From the NCBI RefSeq assembly GCF_040549485.1, contig NZ_JBEPTK010000010.1, forward strand, positions 1-64,000: a stretch of DNA of 64,000 nucleotides. The letters are read 5' to 3'. Source of the stretch: Constrictibacter sp. MBR-5 (GTDB taxonomy: Bacteria; Pseudomonadota; Alphaproteobacteria; JAJUGE01). Each line of letters opens with the position of its first letter. Within the stretch, counting starts at the first letter, position 1. Below are positions 37,140-43,530 of this stretch, piece by piece. The position numbers and the translations under genes are program-made. The notes beneath the pieces are model-generated. The model made no database searches. It was not told the DNA's origin and saw nothing but the letters and a program-made list of their open reading frames with translations.

Positions 37140-37265
37140 CATCGGCTCTTTAACGTCCCGTCGGCGAAGATCGCGGATGAATTCCAGCCTGCCGTGAAAC
37201 ACCTCGTCCGGGTCGCTGTACGCCGCCGAGCCGATATAGCCGTTGTATTCGAGCATCGAGGTCAT
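37140..37265 (-). pseudogene. Truncated HicB-type antitoxin remnant
   Basis: From ATG 37265 (or 37256) the translation MLEYNGYIGSAAYSDPDEVF then HGRLEFIRDL is the start of HicB-family proteins (partial RNase-H fold). After about 42 codons similarity to HicB stops and the frame runs into the upstream region of the TIR gene. The C-terminal DNA-binding part and hicA are missing. The break coincides with the change from high-GC to AT-rich DNA, so the acquired segment probably replaced the rest of this gene. Confidence 0.65.
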
Positions 37266-37370
37266 GCCGGATCTTCGTCCGCCGCGATTCCCGATGCAAC
37301 CGGTTCCGGTTTCAATCCGCCGTCACTCCCGCAGCCGATGATCCTCTCCACCGCCGTGATAGCATGGCGC

Positions 37371-38711
37371 ATGCTCTCACCGCTTCGGAACCGGACCTAT
37401 CGCCACCTCTTCGCCGCCCAGGTGATCGCCCTCGTCGGGACCGGGCTTGCGACCGTGGCGCTCGGCCTGCTGGCCTATGAACTGGCCGGAGCCGATGCGG
37501 GTGCCGTGCTGGGGACCGCCCTGGCGATCAAGATGATCGCCTATGTCGGCGTGGCTCCCATCGCCAACGCCTTCTCCGACCGGCTGCCGCGCCGCGCCTT
37601 CCTGGTGACGATGGACGCGGTGCGGCTGTGCATCGCACTGGCGCTGCCGTTCGTCGATCAGGTCTGGCAGGTCTATGTGCTGATCTTCGTGCTGCAATCG
37701 GCCTCCGCCGCCTTCACGCCGACGTTCCAGGCGACCATTCCGGACGTGCTCCCGGAGGAGAAGGACTACACCAAGGCGCTGTCGCTCTCCCGCCTCGCCT
37801 ACGACCTGGAGAGCCTGCTCAGCCCGGTTCTGGCGGCGGGCCTGCTCGGCATCGTCAGCTTCCACTGGCTGTTCGGCGGCACGGCCGTCGGTTTCGCCGC
37901 TTCGGCCGTGCTGGTCCTGTCGACCGCGATCCCGCAGCCGCCGGCGGCTGAGCGGCGCGGCATCTATGACCGCACCACACGCGGCATCCGCATCTATCTG
38001 GCGACGCCGCGCCTGCGCGGGCTGCTGGCGCTCAACCTGTCGGTCGCCGCCGCCGGGGCGATGGTCATCGTCAATACCGTCGTCTACGTCCAGGCGACGC
38101 TCGGCCTGTCCGCGTCGCACGTGGCGGTGGCGCTCGCGGCCTTCGGCGGCGGGTCGATGCTGGCGGCCCTCGCTCTGCCGCGCGTTCTGGACCGTCTGCC
38201 CGATCGCGGGGTCATGCTGGCGGGCGCCGGCGTGCTGGCGGCCGGGATGCTGGGCATGGGTGCGGCGTCGGTGAACGGCGCGGTCCCGTGGGGCGTGCTG
38301 CTGGCCGCCTGGTTCGGCCTGGGTTTCGGCTATTCGGCCGTGCAGACGCCGTCGGGGCGCCTGTTGCGCCGGTCGTCGCATCAGACGGACCGGCCGACCC
38401 TGTTCGCCGCCCAGTTCGCGCTGTCGCACGCCTGCTGGCTGCTGACCTATCCGCTCGCCGGGTGGCTGGGTGCGGCGTTCGGCATGGGTGCGGCGTTCCT
38501 GGCGCTGGGCATCCTGACCGCCCTCGGCCTGGCGCTCGCCCCCGGCTTGTGGCCTGCGGACGATCCCGAGATCCTCGAACACGCGCATGACGACCTGCCG
38601 CCCGATCATCCGCATCTGCGCGACCCGTACGCGCACGGCCCCGGCTTCCGGCATGCCCACAGCTTCGTCATCGACGACGTTCACAGCCATTGGCCACAGC
38701 CGTTGGCCTAA
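37371..38711 (+). CDS. MFS transporter with His-rich C-terminal tail
   Basis: 446 aa from ATG 37371 (MLSPLRNRTYRHLFAAQVIA, the usual start of this subfamily; ATG 37338 is possible). Twelve predicted helices with the MFS loop DRLPRRAFLVTMD. After the last helix a 50-residue tail is very rich in His/Asp (EHAHDDLPPDHPHLRDPYAH, FRHAHSFVIDDVHSHW), a typical metal-binding arrangement. This suggests export of a divalent metal such as nickel or cobalt, or metal-dependent regulation, as in NreB-like carriers. Substrate inferred only. Confidence 0.85.
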   Translation: MLSPLRNRTYRHLFAAQVIALVGTGLATVALGLLAYELAGADAGAVLGTALAIKMIAYVGVAPIANAFSDRLPRRAFLVTMDAVRLCIALALPFVDQVWQVYVLIFVLQSASAAFTPTFQATIPDVLPEEKDYTKALSLSRLAYDLESLLSPVLAAGLLGIVSFHWLFGGTAVGFAASAVLVLSTAIPQPPAAERRGIYDRTTRGIRIYLATPRLRGLLALNLSVAAAGAMVIVNTVVYVQATLGLSASHVAVALAAFGGGSMLAALALPRVLDRLPDRGVMLAGAGVLAAGMLGMGAASVNGAVPWGVLLAAWFGLGFGYSAVQTPSGRLLRRSSHQTDRPTLFAAQFALSHACWLLTYPLAGWLGAAFGMGAAFLALGILTALGLALAPGLWPADDPEILEHAHDDLPPDHPHLRDPYAHGPGFRHAHSFVIDDVHSHWPQPLA

Positions 38712-39118
38712 GTCGTAGCGGCGGCCTCGCGCAGCCGATCGTAATGCTCGATCCACGCCGCCGCCCGCGCGTCGCCGTCGCCGGCGCGCCGGTGCAGTTC
38801 GGCCGCGAGGTTCCGGCGGCCCGGTCCTTCGTCGGCGCCGGGCGGGCCGACCTTGAACTTCGCCTGCGCGCGCAGGATGCGCAGCCGCAGCACCACGAGC
38901 TGGCGCAGGCGCGGGCCGTAGAAAGCGTCGTCGGGAAACGGCGGATAGTCCGCTTCGGGATTGTAGGCGCGGGTCAGGCGGGTCAGCGCCGCCGCCACGG
39001 CCGCCGGCTCCAGGTCCCAGGTCGCCTCGCACGGGACGGCGAAGCACGGCCGAAGGCCGGCCGCCGAGAGGCGGGCCGGCCGGAAGGTTCCGCCGGTCGG
39101 CGAACTGCCGCCGCTAGG
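38708..39118 (-). pseudogene. Possible remnant of an FMN-binding split-barrel protein
   Basis: An open frame without a convincing start, whose codons after about 39090 read CFAVPCEATWDLEPAAVAAA, YNPEADYPPFPDDAFYGPRL, LVVLRLRILRAQAKFKVGP and RRNLAAELHRR. The second half resembles the C-terminal part of PaiB/pyridoxamine-oxidase-like FMN proteins (Arg/Lys-rich strand followed by a helix with ...RNLAAEL..RG). The N-terminal FMN-binding half is missing, and the region upstream is occupied by the small ORF at 39114-39263. Its stop codon overlaps that of the convergent MFS gene. Could also be an unknown short protein. Confidence 0.35.
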
Positions 39119-39263
39119 ACTTCTTGAACCCGTCGGTGATCGGCACGAACCCGGATTCCGCATCCCTGGGGTCCTCGCGGTGGAGGACGGGCCGCGTCCA
39201 TTCCAGCCGCGCATCCTCCTCGAGCGCCGTCACGACATCCCCGGAACCGTCTATCCGTCGCAT
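39114..39263 (-). CDS. Small ORF resembling a RiPP (lasso-type) precursor
   Basis: 49 aa: an acidic N-terminus (VVTALEEDARLE) followed by WTRPVLHREDPRDAESG and a short terminal segment FVPITDGFKKS. The pattern W-x-R/K-P-x-L/V-x-x-x-(D/A)-x-x-A-E-x-G plus a small C-terminal peptide is what lasso-type precursor peptides of proteobacteria look like, and a PqqD/RRE gene lies 0.9 kb upstream on the same strand. Start ATG 39263; GTGGGG at 10-15 bp upstream may serve as SD. A 17-bp tandem repeat lies directly before the start. No cyclase (asparagine-synthase-like) or B2 protease is near, so the product, if any, is unclear. Confidence 0.5.
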   Translation of the reverse strand: MRRIDGSGDVVTALEEDARLEWTRPVLHREDPRDAESGFVPITDGFKKS

Positions 39264-39264
39264 A

Positions 39265-39322
39265 GTCCAATACCCCACAAGGTCCAATACCTCACAAGCG
39301 GCCTAGCCCAATATCTCGCAAC
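39265..39322. repeat. Three-unit 17-bp tandem repeat
   Basis: Units GTCCAATACCCCACAAG (39265-39281), GTCCAATACCTCACAAG (39282-39298), a 7-bp spacer CGGCCTA, and GCCCAATATCTCGCAAC (39306-39322). Units 1 and 2 differ at one base and unit 3 at four. On the minus strand the array ends one base before the ATG of the 49-codon ORF, so each unit could be an operator or the array may be a relic of slippage. Confidence 0.8.
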
Positions 39323-39361
39323 CGGCCGGAGGCCGGCCGTATCACGCCAACGCCATCCGGA

Positions 39362-40105
39362 TCAACCGCCGGTGCGCCGGGTCGACACCTCCACCGCCGT
39401 CCTCGCCTCCGTCGTCGTCACGAGCACGCCGAGCGGATCCAGGATGGCGGGCGCCGGACGCAGGCCGTGCCGGAGGTAGAAGGGCCGCACCGCCGCTTCG
39501 AGCGCATGGACGAACACCGCGCGGGCGGCGAAGCCGGACCCCGGCGCATGGTGCTGCCCGCCACCTTCGGACAGGCCGAGGGCGCACAGCAGGGCCTCGC
39601 GCAGCAGGACGGCGCCCAGCCCACTGCCCTGGTCGCGACGGTCGACGGCCAGCCGGGAGAGCGCGACGATCGGGACGTCGCCCGCTCTCGTCGCGGCGCC
39701 GGCCGTGCCGACGCCCGCGGAGGCGGCGCAGCGGATCATCCGGCCGCGCAGGCTGAAATAGCCGGCCGGGCGATCCCCGGCCATCAGGACGAAGGCGCAC
39801 CGCGGCAGCCCGTGTGCCGGCGGCCGCCGTCCCGCGGCGTCCTTCCGCAGCCCCTCGTTCAGCAGGTCGACGCCGCAGTCGAACCGCGCCGCGGCCGCCA
39901 CCGGAAGCGTAGCGGGGGTCAGCGGCACCGGCGCCGGGCCATCGCCATCGCGCCCCCCATTGCGCCCGCCGCCGCCCATCAGCCGCGCCAGGGCGGGATT
40001 GTCCTGCGGCGGCGCCGCCAGCAGGGCCGTCAGGATGGCGAAAGCCTTGCGGCCGACCACGAGAGCATCGGCGTCGGCATCGGCGCCGCTCTCGGGCACC
40101 ATCAT
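39362..40105 (-). CDS. GNAT acetyltransferase, TacT-like, no cognate antitoxin
   Basis: 247 aa. Residues about 75-247 resemble TacT toxins: FDCGVDLLNEGLRKDAAG, CAFVLMAGDRPAGYFSLRG, ALSRLAVDRRDQGSGLGAVLL (acetyl-CoA loop) and RPFYLRHGLRPAP. The first 70 residues (MMVPESGADADADALV..., KAFAILTALLAAPPQDNPAL) are an extra domain of unknown nature. Unlike the pair at 26.2 kb there is no DUF1778 gene upstream; the preceding gene is the PqqD-like RRE protein 39 bp away. It could be an orphan toxin, or a tailoring acyltransferase for the nearby small peptide. ATG 40105 lacks a strong SD. Confidence 0.75.
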   Translation of the reverse strand: MMVPESGADADADALVVGRKAFAILTALLAAPPQDNPALARLMGGGGRNGGRDGDGPAPVPLTPATLPVAAAARFDCGVDLLNEGLRKDAAGRRPPAHGLPRCAFVLMAGDRPAGYFSLRGRMIRCAASAGVGTAGAATRAGDVPIVALSRLAVDRRDQGSGLGAVLLREALLCALGLSEGGGQHHAPGSGFAARAVFVHALEAAVRPFYLRHGLRPAPAILDPLGVLVTTTEARTAVEVSTRRTGG

Positions 40106-40144
40106 CGGGCGCCGGCCGACGCGCGGGCCGTCGCGCGCGGGCCG

Positions 40145-40474
40145 TCAGGCATCGCCCGCAGGCGGGCGGCATTCGATCAGTCCTTCCGCCAGCATGTCCG
40201 CGAACAGGTCGAGCACCTGCGCGGTGCAGGTCTCGCGGTCGATCCGATACGCCGCGACCAGGCCGTCGCAGACGGCGTCCACCCGCACCGGCGCCGCGAT
40301 CAGCGACCAGATCCGCACCCCCACCCTGTCGAGCCCGAAGCAGGCCCCGGTCTCCGGGTGCATCGCCACCACCTCGCCGTCCACCTCCACATGCACGAAG
40401 GCCGGGTTGCGCACGACGACACTCGCTTCGCTCAGGCTCGTTTCGCCCTGGCCCGTTTCACCCGTACCCGCCAT
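40145..40474 (-). CDS. PqqD-family RiPP recognition element (RRE) protein
   Basis: 109 aa. The sequence FVHVEVDGEVVAMHPETGAC, GLDRVGVRIWSLIAAPVRVD, then AQVLDLFADMLAEGLIEC is the winged-helix PqqD fold that binds the leader of ribosomal peptides (lasso B1, PqqD). A strong SD (AGGGAG, 8 bp) precedes ATG 40474. It heads a minus-strand cluster with the GNAT gene and the 49-codon ORF. No radical-SAM, asparagine-synthase or transglutaminase-like partner occurs in the window, which is odd for an RRE. Confidence 0.88.
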   Translation of the reverse strand: MAGTGETGQGETSLSEASVVVRNPAFVHVEVDGEVVAMHPETGACFGLDRVGVRIWSLIAAPVRVDAVCDGLVAAYRIDRETCTAQVLDLFADMLAEGLIECRPPAGDA

Positions 40475-40769
40475 GTCCCGGCTCCCTGCCGACGGTCGCC
40501 CCCACCACGCGCGGTGCGGCATCGGCACCATAGCCGGCGCCGCCGCCAGCAACACCCGGCGCATCGTCCGACGCTCCCCGCGGGCCGTCAATCGGCCGTG
40601 CCGCGCCGCGACCGCTCGCCGCGGATGACGGCACAGGGTTTTTATGCCTACACTGGCGGGCGGCCGCCCGGCGGCCGGCGCTGTTGGACAATCGTGAAGA
40701 CCAGCCCCCGCCGCGGACGCCGCGCCCGCGGATCGTCCTGGCGCGCACGGGGCCGCCCGAGCGCCCCCA

Positions 40770-40916
40770 ATAAAACACCATGAAACACCATGAAAACCTA
40801 TCCGGCCGACGCCGGCCCCAGCGTTTCGGCTCCCGCGCGAAGCCTTCGAGCCGGCTGCCGGTTCCGGCACCACCTCCATAAAAACCCATGAAACCCTATC
40901 CGCGCGAGTCCGGCCC
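40770..40916. repeat. Diverged direct repeat with internal 10-bp units
   Basis: Copy 1 (about 40770-40820) begins ATAAAACACCATGAAACACC and continues ATGAAAACCTATCCGGCCGA; it contains ACACCATGAA twice in tandem (40775-40794). Copy 2 (about 40878-40916) begins ATAAAAACCCATGAAACCCT and continues ATCCGCGCGAGTCCGGCCC. Both run from an A-rich segment into CTATCCG and end GCCC. Copies lie about 105 bp apart in the same orientation. Confidence 0.65.
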
Positions 40917-40920
40917 ACGG

Positions 40921-40954
40921 GAACGAAAAGGAACGAAAGGGAAGGAATGGGAAC
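40921..40954. repeat. Purine-rich 10-bp tandem repeat
   Basis: GAACGAAAAG GAACGAAAGG GAAGGAATGG GAAC: three and a half units with a 10-bp period, one strand all purines apart from single C or T. Purine tracts phased with the helix repeat can bend DNA or be slippage products. Confidence 0.7.
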
Positions 40955-41089
40955 CCCCGCACACCCGGACGCTCGACACCGGCACCGCGACACCGGCCGG
41001 GCGTCGCCGAGGCCCCCACGGCCATTGTCAATTTGTTAACGACGCCGGGATAGGTTCCCTTTACCTTCGTCATCTCATTCGGGAGCGCA

Positions 41090-41650
41090 ATGTCGGTGTC
41101 GGCAGAGCCGTTCACGTGCCGTTCGCGTCGGGGTCGTCTCGCGGTCGTCGTAGCCGCGATGCTGCTCGGTGCGGGCTGCGCCGGAACCGAGGGCGTCGCC
41201 GAAGGCCCAGCCGTCCCCGAACCGCCCGCGACGGCCCCGGCCGCCCCGACGCCGCCGATCCCCGTCCCGGCCCCGGCCCGGCCGCAGCCGCCCAAGCCGC
41301 GCGCCAAGGCGCCGGTGCCGAAGCCGGCCGGAGACGCGGCGGCCGCCGCGGCTGCAGCCGCCGCGATGGCCCTCCCCCCGCCGCAGCCGCTCGCGGTCCG
41401 CCTGAAGGGCCTGTCGGAAACCGAGGCCGAGGCGCTGCTCGGCCGGCCCGCCGCCGTCGAGGAGAAGGCGCCGGCCCGCATCTGGACCTACCGCGCCGGC
41501 GAGTGCAGCCTGCGCCTCGGCTTCTTCCCGCAGGTGCAGACGCTCGACTTCCGCGTCCTGTCGGTCGAGGCGGCGCCGCGGGGCGACGCGGCGGCCGAGG
41601 CGCGCTGCGACGCGGCCCTGCTCGCGGCGCGCAGCGGAGCCGCCTCGTGA
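41090..41650 (+). CDS. Putative lipoprotein
   Basis: 186 aa. The signal segment RLAVVVAAMLLGAGCAGTEG contains a lipobox (LGAGC). A long Pro/Ala/Lys linker (about 40-100) with a poly-Ala run precedes a C-terminal domain: VRLKGLSETEAEALLGRPAAVEEKAPARIWTYRAGECSLRLGFFPQ. This resembles SmpA/OmlA-like two-strand modules that predict 'L(x)G ... R-x-W-x-Y ... C-x-L ... F'. Outer-membrane or inner-membrane anchored; unknown role. Its TGA overlaps the GTG of the sensor kinase (GTGA), suggesting joint function in an envelope signal pathway. Confidence 0.82.
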   Translation: MSVSAEPFTCRSRRGRLAVVVAAMLLGAGCAGTEGVAEGPAVPEPPATAPAAPTPPIPVPAPARPQPPKPRAKAPVPKPAGDAAAAAAAAAAMALPPPQPLAVRLKGLSETEAEALLGRPAAVEEKAPARIWTYRAGECSLRLGFFPQVQTLDFRVLSVEAAPRGDAAAEARCDAALLAARSGAAS

Positions 41651-43506
41651 GCCGCGCGCGCGACACGCTCGCCAGCGCCGCCGTGATGGTGGCGCCGCGC
41701 TTCGCCCCGGCGCCGCCGCTCGCGGTGCGCACCCGCCGCCCGGCGCCGCGCCGCCTGACCTTCTCGCTGGCGACCAAGCTGGTGGCACTGCTGGTCGTCT
41801 TCCTGGCCGTGCCGGCGATCCTCTACGACGTCTTCCGCGAGGCCGACCAGACGAAGAACGCCCTGCTGATCCGCAGCGCCCAGGAGGAGGGCCGGCTGAT
41901 CAGCCTGGGCCTGCAGCCGCATTTGTCCGGGCCGAACGCGCCCAGCCCGGACCTGGCCGACGCGCTCGCCGCCTTCGGCGCCGAGGGCCGCTCGGTCAAG
42001 GTGATGCTCAGCCCGGCGGCGGCGCCGGCCTCGAGCTTCTTCTACATCGCGGCCCACCCGCCGCTTCCGGCGGCCGTGCTGCGCCAGGAGCGCGACGAGC
42101 TCGAACGGCGGGGCATCCTCGGCCGCCTCGCCGGGACCTGCGCCCTCGACACGCCGACCGCCGTGCGGCACCGCGGCGACGACGGCACGGCGGAGATGGT
42201 CAGCGCGATCATCCCGATCCGCACCCAGGCGGGCTGCTGGGCGGTGGTGGTCTCGCACACCGGCGGCGCCCTGGTCAGCAGCTCGATCGGCCGGCCCTAC
42301 TGGCAGACGCCGGAGGTGCGCATCGCCGGCGCGATCTACCTGGTCCTGGCGGCCGTGGTCATCACGGTGTTCGTGCGGGTGTGGCGCAACCTGCAGCGCT
42401 TCAGCTCGGTCGCCGGCGAGATCCGGCGCCGCAACAGCCGGGCCGGCTCCTTCTCGGACCAGAACAGCGTGCCCGAGCTGGCCGAGGTCGCCACGGCGAT
42501 CGACGACATGGTCGCCGAACTCGGCAAGCTGTCCCACGCGGTCGAGCGCAGCGCCAGCGCCGTGCTGATCTTCGATGCGAAGGGGCGCATCGAATATGCG
42601 AACCCGGCCAGCGTCGCCCTGACCGGCTACGCGGCGGCCGAACTCGTCGGCCGCAGCTGCCGCCGTCTCCGCGGCCCGGGGACGAGCATCGCCGCCTTCA
42701 TGCGGACGCTGCGGGCCAGCATAGAGGGGCGCACCTGGCGCGGCGAGTTCGCCGGCCGCCGCAAGACGGGCGAGTCCTATTGGGCGCTGGCGTCGGTTGC
42801 CCCCTCCTCCAACGGCACCGTCCGCCCGGCGCACTACATCGCGGTCCTGGAGGACATCACCGAGCGCAAGCGCACCGAGCGGCAGAAGTCGCTGCTGATG
42901 GCGGAGCTCAACCACCGGGTCAAGAACACGCTGGCGACCGTCCGGTCGATCGCGAGCCAGACGTTCGGCGACGAGGACTCGCCGGCGACGTTCCGCAAGG
43001 CCTTCGCCGGCCGGCTCGCCGCCCTCGCCCAGGCGCACGAACTGCTCATCCGCACCAACTGGGAGGGGGCGGACCTGCGCAGCGCCGTCGAGCGGACGCT
43101 CGCCCCCTTCGGCCGCTCGGCCGGCAACCCATGGCGCCTGAACGGCCCGACGGTCAGCCTACAGCCCAAGCAGGCGCTGGCCCTGACGATGGCGCTGCAC
43201 GAACTGGCGACCAATGCCGCCAAGTACGGCGCCCTGTCGGTGCCGACGGGCAAGGTGGCGGTGGAGTGGGCGATCGAACGCGAGGCGGACGGCGAGCGCC
43301 TGCGCCTCTCCTGGACCGAGAGCGGGGGCCCGGTCGTGAGCGTGCCCACCCGGCGCGGCTTCGGCACGCGGCTGATCGAGGGCGGTATACCCTACGAGCT
43401 CGACGGCGAGGCACACATCGCCTTCAGGCCGGAGGGCGTCCGCTGTGTGCTGCTGCTGCCATGGCCCGGCGTCGAGACCAACGCCGCCGAGACGGCGCTG
43501 GTGTAG
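41647..43506 (+). CDS. Membrane-bound PAS/HWE sensor histidine kinase
   Basis: 619 aa from GTG 41647 overlapping the lipoprotein stop. First transmembrane helix about 45-62 (LVALLVVFLAVPAILYDVF), periplasmic sensor about 65-215 with two Cys (TCALD, GCWAVVV), second helix about 222-240 (AGAIYLVLAAVVITVFVRV), HAMP-like linker, PAS domain about 295-410 (AVLIFDAKGRIEYANPAS, ending EDITERKRTERQ), then the HWE dimerisation box ELNHRVKNTLATVRSIA with phospho-acceptor His and ATPase domain (HELATNAAKYGALS, RRGFGTRLIEGGI). No response regulator is adjacent. Confidence 0.92.
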   Translation: MSRARDTLASAAVMVAPRFAPAPPLAVRTRRPAPRRLTFSLATKLVALLVVFLAVPAILYDVFREADQTKNALLIRSAQEEGRLISLGLQPHLSGPNAPSPDLADALAAFGAEGRSVKVMLSPAAAPASSFFYIAAHPPLPAAVLRQERDELERRGILGRLAGTCALDTPTAVRHRGDDGTAEMVSAIIPIRTQAGCWAVVVSHTGGALVSSSIGRPYWQTPEVRIAGAIYLVLAAVVITVFVRVWRNLQRFSSVAGEIRRRNSRAGSFSDQNSVPELAEVATAIDDMVAELGKLSHAVERSASAVLIFDAKGRIEYANPASVALTGYAAAELVGRSCRRLRGPGTSIAAFMRTLRASIEGRTWRGEFAGRRKTGESYWALASVAPSSNGTVRPAHYIAVLEDITERKRTERQKSLLMAELNHRVKNTLATVRSIASQTFGDEDSPATFRKAFAGRLAALAQAHELLIRTNWEGADLRSAVERTLAPFGRSAGNPWRLNGPTVSLQPKQALALTMALHELATNAAKYGALSVPTGKVAVEWAIEREADGERLRLSWTESGGPVVSVPTRRGFGTRLIEGGIPYELDGEAHIAFRPEGVRCVLLLPWPGVETNAAETALV

Positions 43507-43530
43507 CGACCCGACCCGGACTGGCCGGCT

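Larger units (their letters stand above)
40475..41089. other. 615-bp repeat-rich intergenic region
   Basis: No credible gene. It lies between the divergent RRE gene and lipoprotein gene and should hold both promoters; the sequence before 41090 (TTGTTAACGAC at about 41033-41043) is the AT-richest part. From 40770 to 40953 it carries two types of 10-bp-period repeats and two diverged copies of a ~40-bp unit (listed separately). GC-rich hairpins (for example at about 40658-40678) are also present. Confidence 0.6.

Noticed and set aside
39265-39322. CRISPR array
   Set aside because: Units are 17 bp, contiguous or with a 7-bp gap, without variable spacers, and no cas gene is near.
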